DNA of 64,000 bases from Agromyces sp. LHK192 (GTDB lineage Bacteria > Actinomycetota > Actinomycetes > Actinomycetales > Microbacteriaceae): NCBI RefSeq assembly GCF_004006235.1, contig NZ_CP034753.1, positions 1,116,001 through 1,180,000 of the forward strand, in the 5' to 3' direction. The notes beneath the pieces are model-generated. The model had not been told where the DNA came from. It did not search any database and was given only the letters and a program-made list of their open reading frames with translations. Both the position numbers and the translations under genes were made by a program. Shown here piece by piece: positions 1-8,474 of the stretch. The stretch's first letter is position 1. The number at the start of each line of letters is the position of its first letter.

Positions 1-840
1 TACGGCATCGCGGCGCCCACCACGTGGGACGAGTTCGCGGCCGCCGCGCAGGCGCTGAAGGATGCCGGTGCGCCCGGCGTGCTCGCCGACTTCCCGACGA
101 ACGGCCGCGCGTACAACCAGGCCCTCTTCGCGCAGGCCGGCTCGACGCCGTGGACCTACGACAGCGCGAACCCGACCGAGATCGGCATCGAGGTCAACGA
201 CCAGGGCTCGAAGGACGTGCTCGCGTACTGGGACGACCTGGTGCAGAACGGCCTCGTCGCGACCGACGACGCGTTCACGGCCGACTACAACACGAAGCTC
301 GTCGACGGCTCCTACGCGATCTACGTCGCAGCCGCCTGGGGCCCCGGCTACCTCGCCGGCCTCAGCGACGCCGACGCCGACGCGCAGTGGGTGGCCGCGC
401 CCGTCCCGCAATGGGACCCGGCGAACCCCGTCCAGATCAACTGGGGCGGCTCGACCTTCGCGGTGACCAGCCAGGCGAAGGACAAGGAGGCGGCCGCGGT
501 CGTCGCCAAGGAGATCTTCGGCACCGAGGAGGCGTGGAAGATCGGCATCGAGGAGGCCGCGCTGTTCCCGCTGTGGAAGCCGATCCTCGAGTCCGACTAC
601 TTCCGCGACCTCGAGTACCCGTTCTTCGGCGGCCAGCAGATCAACAAGGACGTGTTCCTCGAGGCCGCGGCCGGCTACGAGGGCTTCACGTTCAGCCCCT
701 TCCAGAACTACGCGTACGACCAGCTCACCGAGCAGCTGTTCGCGATGGTGCAGGGCGAGAAGAGCTCCGACCAGGCGCTCGACGACCTGCAGGCGTCGCT
801 CGAGAAGTACGCCGGCGAGCAGGGCTTCACCCTGCAGTAG
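1..840 (+). CDS. ABC sugar transporter substrate-binding protein (C-terminal part)
   Basis: The frame is open from the first base of the window to the TAG at 838-840, giving the last 279 residues of an extracellular solute-binding protein; the start and lipoprotein signal lie outside the window. Aromatic-rich stretches such as the SYAIYVAAAWGPGY segment and the NWGGSTFAVT segment are typical of family-1 (MalE-like) binding lobes. The protein would capture a sugar outside the membrane and pass it to the two permeases that follow 97 bp downstream. Because an arabinofuranosidase and an arabinanase come next, arabino-oligosaccharides are the likely ligand; that is inference from context. No ATPase gene is present here, which is common where a shared MsiK-type ATPase serves several importers. 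Confidence 0.85.
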   Translation, partial: YGIAAPTTWDEFAAAAQALKDAGAPGVLADFPTNGRAYNQALFAQAGSTPWTYDSANPTEIGIEVNDQGSKDVLAYWDDLVQNGLVATDDAFTADYNTKLVDGSYAIYVAAAWGPGYLAGLSDADADAQWVAAPVPQWDPANPVQINWGGSTFAVTSQAKDKEAAAVVAKEIFGTEEAWKIGIEEAALFPLWKPILESDYFRDLEYPFFGGQQINKDVFLEAAAGYEGFTFSPFQNYAYDQLTEQLFAMVQGEKSSDQALDDLQASLEKYAGEQGFTLQ

Positions 841-937
841 GAGCAGGCGAGCGGATGCCTCGTGGCCGTGCCCGAGGCATCCGCACCGCTCCTGCGCATC
901 CCATCGATCGACGACTGCCTCGACGAGGAGAGCGAGC

Positions 938-1894
938 ATGACCATCCAGACCACCGCCGCGCCGCCGCCTACGGCGACGCGCAGCGGGCGCGACGCCCGC
1001 AAGCCTCGCGGGTCGAGGCTCGAACGCCGACGGCAGCGCTGGGGCTGGCTGTTCGTGAGCCCGTTCCTCGTCGTCTTCGCGGCGTTCCTCGTCTTCCCGT
1101 TGTTCTACGCGTTCGGGATGAGCCTGTTCACCTCGACGCTCGCGACGGGCACGAAGTTCACGGGCATCGACAACTACCTCAAGGCGTTCACCGACCCGTT
1201 GTTCCTCGAGGGCCTGCTGCGGGTCGGCGCGTACGCGCTCGTGATGATCCCGGCCCAGTTGCTGGTCGCCCTCGTCGCCGCCCTCGTGCTCGACAGCCTG
1301 ACGACCTGGGTCTCGAAGCTCTCGCGGCTGCTGATCTTCGCGCCGTACGCGATCCCGGTCGTCATCGGGGCGCTCATGTGGAGCTTCCTCTACAGCCCGC
1401 GCTTCGGGCCGGCGACCACCCTGTTCGACCTCGTCGGCCTCGACGCACCGAGCTTCCTGGCCCCCGACACGATCTTCGGCAGCCTCGTCAACATCGTGAC
1501 CTGGCAGTGGTCGGGCTACTACATGGTCGTGATCTACGCAGCGCTCCGGTCGATCGACCCGTCGATCTACGAGGCCGCCCGCATCGACGGCGCGAACGGG
1601 TTCCAGACCGCCACCCGCATCAAGGTGCCGATGATCTCGTCGTCGATGGTCATGGTGATCACCTTCGCGCTCATCGGCACGCTCCAGTTCTTCACCGAAC
1701 CCGTGGTGCTGCGCAACATCGCGCAGGGCGCGATCGACGCGGCGTACACGCCGAACATGTACGCGTACTCGCTCGCCTTCAGCTACAGCCAGTTCAACTA
1801 CGCGTCGACGATCGCGTTCGCGCTCGGCATCCTCGTGTTCGCCGGCTCGTACCTGTTCCTCTTCCTCACGCGCAAGCAGAGCGGACTGAAGTGA
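938..1894 (+). CDS. ABC sugar transporter permease (MalF type)
   Basis: This 318-residue protein is an inner-membrane permease of a carbohydrate ABC importer. It has a basic N-terminus (about residues 1-33), then six predicted membrane segments beginning with a GWLFVSPFLVVFAAFLVF-like helix. The coupling-helix (EAA) motif is visible as YEAARIDGANGFQTATRIKVP at about residues 210-230, which contacts the ATPase. The ATG at 938 follows a GAGGAG Shine-Dalgarno. It overlaps the next permease gene by one base (TGATG), so the two are translationally coupled. The pair is the standard MalF/MalG heterodimer; the substrate is probably an arabinose-containing oligosaccharide, judging from the downstream glycosidases. 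Confidence 0.9.
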   Translation: MTIQTTAAPPPTATRSGRDARKPRGSRLERRRQRWGWLFVSPFLVVFAAFLVFPLFYAFGMSLFTSTLATGTKFTGIDNYLKAFTDPLFLEGLLRVGAYALVMIPAQLLVALVAALVLDSLTTWVSKLSRLLIFAPYAIPVVIGALMWSFLYSPRFGPATTLFDLVGLDAPSFLAPDTIFGSLVNIVTWQWSGYYMVVIYAALRSIDPSIYEAARIDGANGFQTATRIKVPMISSSMVMVITFALIGTLQFFTEPVVLRNIAQGAIDAAYTPNMYAYSLAFSYSQFNYASTIAFALGILVFAGSYLFLFLTRKQSGLK

Positions 1895-2835
1895 TGACCC
1901 TCCACGCCAGCACCACCGGCCCCGAGCCGATGACGACGGTCACCGGCATGCCGAGTCGCACCCCGCGCGGACCCCGTGGACGCTCCGGCCGCGAGGGCGG
2001 CCGCCGCATCGGGTCGCACGTCTTCCTGATCATCCTCGCGATCTACTTCGTCATCCCGATCTGGTGGCTCTTCGTCGCCGCGACGAAGAACACCTCGGGG
2101 CTCTTCTCGAGCCCGGCGTTCTGGTTCGACGACCACTTCGCGCTGTTCGAGAACATCGCGGGCCTGTTCAGCCAGCAGAACGGAATCTACTGGACCTGGC
2201 TCGGCAACTCGTTCCTGTACGCCTTCGCGGGCGGCATCGGTGCCACGATCCTGTCGATCCTCGCCGGCTACGGCTTCGCGAAGTACCGCTTCCGCGGCCG
2301 CGGCGCGGTGTTCGGCATCATCCTCGGCTCGATCATGGTGCCGCTGACCGCGCTCGTCATCCCGACGTTCATGCTGCTGAGCCAGTACGGCCTGATCAAC
2401 ACCCCGTGGGCGGTGATCCTGCCGAGCCTGCTGAGCCCGTTCGGCGTGTACCTGATGCGCGTCTACACGCAGGACGCGGTGCCCGACGAGATGCTCGAGG
2501 CGGCGCGCATCGACGGCGCTGGGGAGATCCGCACGTTCTTCCAGGTTGCGCTTCCGCTGCTGCGGCCCGCGATCGTCACGGTGCTGCTGCTCTCGGTCGT
2601 CGGCACGTGGAACAACTTCTTCCTGCCGCTCGCCGTGCTCACCGACCCGAACCTGCTGCCCGTGACCGTCGGCCTCAACCGGTGGACGGCGCTGTCGAAC
2701 GCCGGCGCCGGCGGCGAGCAGGTGTGGAACCTGATCACCACGGGTGCCTTCATCTCGGTGCTGCCGCTGATCCTCTCCTTCCTCTTCCTCCAGCGCTACT
2801 GGCAGGGCGGTCTCACGATCGGCTCGATCAAGTAG
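1894..2835 (+). CDS. ABC sugar transporter permease (MalG type)
   Basis: A 313-residue partner permease. I chose the ATG at 1894, which overlaps the stop of the preceding permease; the reading frame is open farther upstream but that part only shadows the first permease. After a Pro/Arg-rich cytoplasmic N-terminus (about residues 1-40) come membrane helices starting at HVFLIILAIYFVIPIWWLF. The EAA loop appears as LEAARIDGAGEIRTFFQVALP at about residues 205-225. The C-terminus ends with the QRYWQGGLTIGSIK motif usual for MalG-like proteins. With the upstream permease and binding protein it forms the translocation channel; the ATPase must be supplied from elsewhere. Confidence 0.9.
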   Translation: MTLHASTTGPEPMTTVTGMPSRTPRGPRGRSGREGGRRIGSHVFLIILAIYFVIPIWWLFVAATKNTSGLFSSPAFWFDDHFALFENIAGLFSQQNGIYWTWLGNSFLYAFAGGIGATILSILAGYGFAKYRFRGRGAVFGIILGSIMVPLTALVIPTFMLLSQYGLINTPWAVILPSLLSPFGVYLMRVYTQDAVPDEMLEAARIDGAGEIRTFFQVALPLLRPAIVTVLLLSVVGTWNNFFLPLAVLTDPNLLPVTVGLNRWTALSNAGAGGEQVWNLITTGAFISVLPLILSFLFLQRYWQGGLTIGSIK

Positions 2836-2918
2836 CGCAGAGTCCGCAACGTGCCGGCCGCGCGCTCGGCCCGGCATCCGACCACCCGACCCATCCGTTC
2901 CCACGACTTCGTTCCATC

Positions 2919-2935
2919 GGTCCGCGCCGCGGACC
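2919..2935. promoter_or_regulatory. 17-bp perfect palindrome before the GH51 gene
   Basis: GGTCCGCG and CGCGGACC flank a single central C, ten bases before the ATG at 2946. No Shine-Dalgarno is visible for the GH51 gene, so this palindrome occupies the place where one would be expected. It may be an operator or a small RNA hairpin affecting translation. The remainder of the 110-bp gap (2836-2945) shows nothing clear. Confidence 0.4.
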
Positions 2936-2945
2936 CCACTTCGAA

Positions 2946-4466
2946 ATGAGCATCATGTCTGCAGCACGCCTGACCGTCGACCCGCACTTCGCGGTGGGCC
3001 GCATCGATCGCCGCGTCTTCGGCGGGTTCGTCGAGCACCTCGGCCGCCACGTCTACGACGGGATCTACGAGCCCGGCCACGAACTGGCGGATGCCGACGG
3101 CTTCCGCACCGACGTCATCGACCTGGTCAAGGAGCTCGGCGTCTCGACGATCCGCTATCCGGGCGGCAACTTCGTGTCGGGCTTCCGCTGGGAGGACTCC
3201 GTCGGCCCGCGCGAGGAGCGCCCGCGCCGCCTCGACCTCGCGTGGCACTCGACCGAGACCAACGAGGTCGGCATGCACGAGTTCGCCGACTGGCTCGACA
3301 AGGTCGGCAGCGACCTGATGCTCGCCGTCAACCTCGGCACCCGCGGCACGCTCGAGGCCCTGGACCTCCTGGAGTACTCGAACCTCAGTGGCGGAACGGC
3401 GCTCTCGCAGCGCCGCATCGACAACGGCCGCACCGATGCGTTCGGCGTGAAGATGTGGTGCCTCGGCAACGAGATGGACGGTCCGTGGCAGCTCGGCCAC
3501 CGCTCGGCCGACGACTACGGCAAGATCGCGAGCCAGACCGCGAAGGCGATGCGCCAGCTCGACCCGTCGGTCGAACTCGTCGTCTGCGGGTCGTCGAGCG
3601 CGCACATGCCGACGTTCGGCGAGTGGGAGCGCGTCGTGCTCACGCACACGTACGACGACGTCGACTACATCTCGTGCCACGCGTACTACGAGGAGCGCGA
3701 CGGCGACCTCGGCTCGTTCCTCGCGTCGGCGGTCGACATGGACCACTTCATCGAGTCGGTCGTCGCGACGGCCGACCACGTGAAGGCCGTCAACGGCAGC
3801 TCGAAGACGATCAACATCTCGTTCGACGAGTGGAACGTCTGGTACATCGAGCGGTTCCACGGGGTCGACAAGATCTCCGGCATCGACAACTGGCCGGTCG
3901 CGCCCCGCCTGCTCGAAGACGTCTACTCGGTCGCCGACGCCGTCGTCTTCGGCAACCTGATGATCTCGCTGCTCAAGCACGCCGACCGGGTCACGAGCGC
4001 GTCGCTCGCGCAGCTCGTCAACGTCATCGCGCCCATCATGACCGAGCCGGGCGGCATCGCCTGGCGTCAGACGACCTTCTTCCCGTTCTCGATCACCTCC
4101 CGGCTCGCACAGGGCGAGGCGCTCGAGTTGAAGCTCGACGCGCCGACCTACGAGACGAAGGCGTACGGCGAGGTGCCGCTCGTCGACGCGGTCGCCACGC
4201 ACGACGCGGATGCCGGCCAGGCGGCCGTGTTCCTCGTGAACCGCTCGCAGACCGAGGCGATCACGGTCACGGTCGACCTCGTCGGGCTCGACGGCCTGGG
4301 CATCCGCGAGACGCTCCTGCTGGCCGACGACGACGTGTACGCGAAGAACACGCTCGACGAGCCCGAGCGGGTCGGCGTGCGGGCGAACGAGTCGGCCGCG
4401 CTCGACGGGGGCACGCTCACCGTGACCCTGCCGCCCGTCTCGTGGACCGCGGTCGGCCTCGGGTGA
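2946..4466 (+). CDS. abfA: Alpha-L-arabinofuranosidase, GH51
   Basis: A 506-residue retaining arabinofuranosidase that releases terminal alpha-L-arabinofuranose from arabinan or arabinoxylan oligosaccharides, here probably in the cytoplasm because no signal peptide is present. The GH51 hallmarks are clear: FGGFVEHLGRHVYDGIYEPG near the N-terminus, STIRYPGGNFVSGFRWED, the acid/base Glu in WCLGNEMDGPWQ (about E176) and the nucleophile in NISFDEWNVWY (about E295). A C-terminal beta-sandwich ends in LPPVSWTAVGLG. Length is normal for the family. The start could be ATG 2946 or, three codons on, ATG 2955; both lack a good ribosome site. It sits between the importer genes and a GH43 arabinanase, giving a coherent arabinan-use operon. 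Confidence 0.93.
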   Translation: MSIMSAARLTVDPHFAVGRIDRRVFGGFVEHLGRHVYDGIYEPGHELADADGFRTDVIDLVKELGVSTIRYPGGNFVSGFRWEDSVGPREERPRRLDLAWHSTETNEVGMHEFADWLDKVGSDLMLAVNLGTRGTLEALDLLEYSNLSGGTALSQRRIDNGRTDAFGVKMWCLGNEMDGPWQLGHRSADDYGKIASQTAKAMRQLDPSVELVVCGSSSAHMPTFGEWERVVLTHTYDDVDYISCHAYYEERDGDLGSFLASAVDMDHFIESVVATADHVKAVNGSSKTINISFDEWNVWYIERFHGVDKISGIDNWPVAPRLLEDVYSVADAVVFGNLMISLLKHADRVTSASLAQLVNVIAPIMTEPGGIAWRQTTFFPFSITSRLAQGEALELKLDAPTYETKAYGEVPLVDAVATHDADAGQAAVFLVNRSQTEAITVTVDLVGLDGLGIRETLLLADDDVYAKNTLDEPERVGVRANESAALDGGTLTVTLPPVSWTAVGLG

Positions 4467-5482
4467 CCGTGCACCGGCGGAGGGGCGCCGGGAGGGGGAC
4501 CGCGAGGGCCGTCGGAGCGCTGATCGCGTCGGCGGCCCTCGCGGCACTCGCCGCGCTCTCCGGCTGTGCTCCCCAGGGTGCCCGCGACCTCACCGGCGAC
4601 CTCACGGCGCACGACCCGGCCCTCGCCCGTGACGGCGACACCTGGTACGTCTACTCGACGGGGTCGGAGACGAGCGGCGACGGCAACATCCAGATCCGCT
4701 CGTCCGACGACGGCGCGGACTGGGTGTCGCGCGGCACCGTGTGGGACGAGCAGCCCGACTGGCTCGCTGACGCGGTCCCGGGTGTCAAGAACCTGTGGGC
4801 GCCCGAACTCGTCGAGCACGACGGCACCTGGTACCTGTACTACTCGGCCTCGACGTTCGGGAAGAACCGCTCGGTCATCGCGCTCGCGACGAACACCACG
4901 CTCGATCCCGACGACCCCGACTCCGAGTGGGTCGATCGCGGTGAGGTGATCGCCTCGTCGACGTCGGACGACTTCAACGCGATCGACGCGGGCGTCGCGA
5001 CCGACGAGGACGGACGGCCGTGGATGGCGTTCGGCTCGTTCTGGAGCGGCATCCGCATGGTCCCGCTCGAATGGCCGAGCGGGCTTCGGGCCGACGACGC
5101 CGAGCCGTTGCACCTCGTCGACCGGGGCGCGCCGCCCAACGCGGTCGAGGCGCCCTACCTCGTCGAGCACGACGGCGACTGGTTCCTGTTCGTCTCGCGC
5201 GACTCGTGCTGCCAGGGCCTCGACAGCACGTACTCGATCGCGGTCGGCCGCGCCGACGAGATCACGGGGCCCTACCTCGACCGCGACGGCACCCCGATGC
5301 TGCTCGACGGGTACGAGCCCGTGCTCGAGGCATCCGGCGACCGGATCGGGCCCGGCGGGCAATCGGTGTACGGCGACACGATGGCGCTGCACTACTACGA
5401 CGCGCGGCTCGACGGCGCGCACCAGCTCGCGCTCGTGCCGCTGCGATGGGATGCCGACGGCTGGCCGGTCGTCGAGTGGTGA
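4463..5482 (+). CDS. Arabinan endo-1,5-alpha-L-arabinosidase lipoprotein, GH43
   Basis: A 339-residue secreted enzyme. The GTG start at 4463 overlaps the previous stop (GTGA); GTG 4469 is an alternative. A lipoprotein signal is followed by lipobox LSGC near residue 33, so the enzyme is probably anchored outside the membrane. The GH43 five-bladed propeller signatures are all present: TAHDPALARDGDTWYVYSTG (base, about D51), NLWAPELVEHDGTWYLYYS, FNAIDAGVATDEDGRPWMAFGSFWSG (pKa-modulating Asp, about D175) and NAVEAPYLVEHDGDWFLF (acid, about E229). It would cut arabinan outside the cell into pieces taken up by the upstream importer and finished by the GH51 enzyme. Endo versus exo action cannot be decided from sequence. 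Confidence 0.88.
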   Translation: MTVHRRRGAGRGTARAVGALIASAALAALAALSGCAPQGARDLTGDLTAHDPALARDGDTWYVYSTGSETSGDGNIQIRSSDDGADWVSRGTVWDEQPDWLADAVPGVKNLWAPELVEHDGTWYLYYSASTFGKNRSVIALATNTTLDPDDPDSEWVDRGEVIASSTSDDFNAIDAGVATDEDGRPWMAFGSFWSGIRMVPLEWPSGLRADDAEPLHLVDRGAPPNAVEAPYLVEHDGDWFLFVSRDSCCQGLDSTYSIAVGRADEITGPYLDRDGTPMLLDGYEPVLEASGDRIGPGGQSVYGDTMALHYYDARLDGAHQLALVPLRWDADGWPVVEW

Positions 5483-5561
5483 GCCCCGTGACGCACCCGG
5501 GTAGCGTTGACGGATGCCCCGCCGACGCTGCTGAAGTCGTCGTCCCTGCTGAGGAGGAACC

Positions 5562-6872
5562 GTGACCGAGTCCGACGGAACCAGCGTCGAGCGCAACTGG
5601 GCGGGCAACCTCGCCTACCGAGCCGAGCGCGTGCTGCACCCGACGTCGGTGCCGGACGTCGTCGACGCCGTGCTGGCGACCGACGGACCCGTGCGCTTCC
5701 TCGGCACGCGCCACTCGTTCAACGACCTCGCCGACACGGCCGGCACGCTCATCGCGACCGACCGGCTGCCGGTGCACGTCGACACGTCGAGCGGGGGCGC
5801 GAGCACCGTTCGCGTGACGGGAGGCCTCCGCTACGGCGACCTCGCGCCGATCCTGCACGCGAACGGCACGGCGCTCGCGAACCTCGCCTCGCTGCCGCAC
5901 ATCTCGGTGGCGGGCGCGGTGGCGACCGGTACGCACGGCTCGGGCGACGGGATCGGTTCGCTCGCGAGCGCGGTGCGGTCGATCTCGATCGTGACGCCGT
6001 CGGCCGAGTCGCTGACGCTGACGCGTGGTACGGACCGCGACTTCGCCGGGGCGGTCGTCAGCCTCGGCGCGCTCGGACTCGTCACCGCCCTCGAGCTCGA
6101 CGTCGAACCGACGTACGACGTCGCCCAGTACGTGTTCGAGGGCCCCTCATGGGACGCGATCCTCGCCGACCTCGACGCGGTGACCTCGCTCGGCACGAGC
6201 GTCAGCATCTTCACACGGTGGCTCGACACCGGCCGCGCCGACCAGCTCTGGGTCAAGCAGCGGGTCGATCCCGCGGCATCCGACGATGGCGCATCGGATG
6301 CCGCCGCGCGCCGCGACGCGGTCGCCGCGAGGCTCGGCGCCCGCGCGGCGACCGAGGCGAGGCATCCGATCATCGGACTCGCGGCCGACGCGTGCACGCC
6401 TCAGCTCGGCGAACCGGGCCCGTGGTTCGAGCGTCTGCCGCACTTCCGGCTCGAGTTCACACCGTCGGCCGGCGCGGAACTGCAGTCGGAATACCTCGTG
6501 CCGCGCTCCGACGCGGTCGCGGCGCTCGAGGCCGTGCGCGCGCTCGCGCCGCGGATCGCGCCGGTCCTGCAGGTCTGCGAGGTGCGCACGGTGCGTGCCG
6601 ACGACCTGTGGCTGAGCTCCGCGTACGAGCGCGATGTCATGGGCATCCACTTCACCTGGAAGCTCGACGAGCCCGCGGTCACGGCCGTGCTGCCGGTGAT
6701 CGAGGCCGCGCTGCCCGAGACGGCGCGTCCGCACTGGGGCAAGCTGTTCACGCTGCCGGCCGAGGAGATCCGGGCGCGGTACCCGCGATTCGACGACTTC
6801 GCGGCGCTCCGCGCCCGGTTCGACCCGGATCGGCGACTGGTGAACCCCTACCTGGAGCGCATCGGGCTCTGA
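5562..6872 (+). CDS. FAD-linked alditol oxidase (AldO-like)
   Basis: A 436-residue flavoprotein of the VAO/PCMH fold, oxidising the terminal hydroxyl of a polyol with O2 to give an aldose and hydrogen peroxide. The N-terminus (NWAGNLAYRAER), the RFLGTRHSFNDLADT motif whose His (about H51) is the expected covalent FAD attachment site, LANLASLPHISVAGAVATGTHGSG, and the C-terminal RPHWGKLFTLP are all close to Streptomyces alditol/xylitol oxidases. GTG 5562 is preceded by a strong AGGAGG. D-arabinono-lactone oxidase or gulonolactone oxidase are related alternatives. In this operon the natural substrate may be arabinitol or xylitol, which is inference. Confidence 0.85.
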   Translation: MTESDGTSVERNWAGNLAYRAERVLHPTSVPDVVDAVLATDGPVRFLGTRHSFNDLADTAGTLIATDRLPVHVDTSSGGASTVRVTGGLRYGDLAPILHANGTALANLASLPHISVAGAVATGTHGSGDGIGSLASAVRSISIVTPSAESLTLTRGTDRDFAGAVVSLGALGLVTALELDVEPTYDVAQYVFEGPSWDAILADLDAVTSLGTSVSIFTRWLDTGRADQLWVKQRVDPAASDDGASDAAARRDAVAARLGARAATEARHPIIGLAADACTPQLGEPGPWFERLPHFRLEFTPSAGAELQSEYLVPRSDAVAALEAVRALAPRIAPVLQVCEVRTVRADDLWLSSAYERDVMGIHFTWKLDEPAVTAVLPVIEAALPETARPHWGKLFTLPAEEIRARYPRFDDFAALRARFDPDRRLVNPYLERIGL

Positions 6873-6891
6873 GCCGGCCGCAGCGGATACC

Positions 6892-8385
6892 TCAGCGCGA
6901 GGCCCGCAGCACCAGGGTGGCATGGGGAGCGAGGGTGATCCGGCCCCCGACCACGGACTCGGTCAGCGGCTCACCCGATCCCGACCGTCGATCGACCGAG
7001 GACGACGTGGCGGGTGCATCCCACCCCTCGATCTCGACGTCGAGCGGTTCGTCTCGCTTGTTCACGAGGACGACCGTCCTCCTGCCGTCGTTCCCGGTGA
7101 ACGCCTGGGCGAGCACGCGGGCGTCGGGGAACCCCGGATACCCGGTGATCGTCGGTGCGATCATGTCGCCGAGCCTGACGCTGTCGACGACGAGCTTCAG
7201 CGCGCGGTAGCGGGCGTTCGGTTCGCCCGTCTCCCAGTCGACGAGGGAGGTCCCCGGGATCATCCCCGGGTAGCCGTTGAACTCGGCGACGCCGAAGAGC
7301 GCGGCACCGAGCTCGAGGCTGCGCGCCCAGAGGTAGGTCTGCACGGCCGCGCTCAGCGCCCAGTACGCGTCCGGGATCTCCGGGTCCGGGTTCATCACGT
7401 CGGATGGGTAGGTTCCGATCTCGTTCAGCAGCATCTTCGTCTGCGGCGACAGGCGTTGCGCGATCGATCGGACGTATCGCAACTGCTCGATGAACCCGTC
7501 GGCCTGCGTGAAGAAGGCCGTCTGCCACTGGTCGAAGGGCGGGTTCCCCTCGATTCCGAACGGGTTGACGATGTCGGGCGAGGCATAGAAATGCACCGAG
7601 AACGCGTCGAGCGGGATACCCGGCGCGTGCTTCGACGGATCGAGGAAGGTCCAGAAGTACTCGGGGTCGTGGTGCACATGGCTGAGGGAAAGGCCGATGA
7701 ACCGCATCTCCGGATCGAGCGTGCGCAGGCGGGAGACCACGGCGTCGTAGAGGCGCACGTAGACCTCAGGGCTCATCCGGCGGTTGAGGTCGGGCTCGCA
7801 CAGCACCTCCCAGTGCGCGAACCGGTAGTGATGTCCCGATTCGTGGCGAACGCCGAGTTCGTCGGTGAAGCCGCCGGCGATGTACCAGCTGGCCAGCCGG
7901 TAGAAGTAGTCGGCGACCTCCTCGAGGGACTCGTCGCGGAAGTGCATGCCCTGCTCGTAGTCCCAGTGGATGCGGTCGGGGTCGTCGCCGATCACCACGT
8001 CTTCGCCGCCGACGAACATCCAGTGCGGGATGGTCGCGAAGTTCGCGACGACCGGGCGGCCCTCCGCGGCTTCCATGAAGTCCTCGACGTACGGATCGAG
8101 CCGGGAGAAGTCCCACGAGGTCTCTGCTGCGGTCGGCGCCCGGAGCGCAGGCACCGAGACGAGAGGGTTGGAGAACCAGGGGAGGAACCGCGCGTGGTCC
8201 ACCTGGAGTTCGCGAAGGGCCTGGAACGCACGGTCGTGCGCCGGAGCGCCGCGTTCGATGGGCGGCGCAGCCCAGAGGTGCGTGGTCAGAACGGTGTCGA
8301 CGGTCCGCGAGGCGTCGGTCCAGTCGACGGACACGGGAATCGCGGGTGCGTGTTCCGGCGGGGCGAGCAGTGAGTGGTCAGTCAT
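6892..8385 (-). CDS. Clan GH-A glycoside hydrolase (GH39-like)
   Basis: A 497-residue cytoplasmic protein with a TIM-barrel glycosidase layout. The probable acid/base is the Glu in HWEVLCEPDLNRR (about E197) and the probable nucleophile the Glu in KMLLNEIGTYPSD (about E322); the spacing fits clan GH-A. The C-terminal 90 residues look like a small beta-domain (VVLVNKRDEPLDVEIEGW). The overall shape resembles GH39 (beta-xylosidase/iduronidase-like), but the canonical NEP is CEP here, so the family is not certain and the sugar is unknown. It converges on the alditol oxidase (19 bp between stops) and is divergent from the TetR gene, with a shared operator in between, so local repression relieved by a sugar-related ligand is likely. 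Confidence 0.7.
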   Translation of the reverse strand: MTDHSLLAPPEHAPAIPVSVDWTDASRTVDTVLTTHLWAAPPIERGAPAHDRAFQALRELQVDHARFLPWFSNPLVSVPALRAPTAAETSWDFSRLDPYVEDFMEAAEGRPVVANFATIPHWMFVGGEDVVIGDDPDRIHWDYEQGMHFRDESLEEVADYFYRLASWYIAGGFTDELGVRHESGHHYRFAHWEVLCEPDLNRRMSPEVYVRLYDAVVSRLRTLDPEMRFIGLSLSHVHHDPEYFWTFLDPSKHAPGIPLDAFSVHFYASPDIVNPFGIEGNPPFDQWQTAFFTQADGFIEQLRYVRSIAQRLSPQTKMLLNEIGTYPSDVMNPDPEIPDAYWALSAAVQTYLWARSLELGAALFGVAEFNGYPGMIPGTSLVDWETGEPNARYRALKLVVDSVRLGDMIAPTITGYPGFPDARVLAQAFTGNDGRRTVVLVNKRDEPLDVEIEGWDAPATSSSVDRRSGSGEPLTESVVGGRITLAPHATLVLRASR

Positions 8386-8414
8386 GGCGAGTCATCTTCC
8401 GTCGAGGAGAAATG

Positions 8415-8441
8415 TATACAGTTGTACGGTACAAATGTATA
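8415..8441. promoter_or_regulatory. 27-bp near-perfect palindromic operator (TetR site)
   Basis: Outer arms TATACA/TGTATA and inner arms TTGTAC/GTACAA surround a central G at 8428; only the G/A pair between inner and outer arms fails to match. It is an AT-rich island in a GC-rich sequence, centred between the divergent glycosidase (start 8385) and TetR gene (start 8475). The outer arms resemble -10 hexamers in both directions, so binding would block both promoters. Length and symmetry fit a TetR-family dimer or dimer pair. Confidence 0.75.
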
Positions 8442-8474
8442 ACACGGATGTTCGCGGGGCGCTAGACTCGGCTC

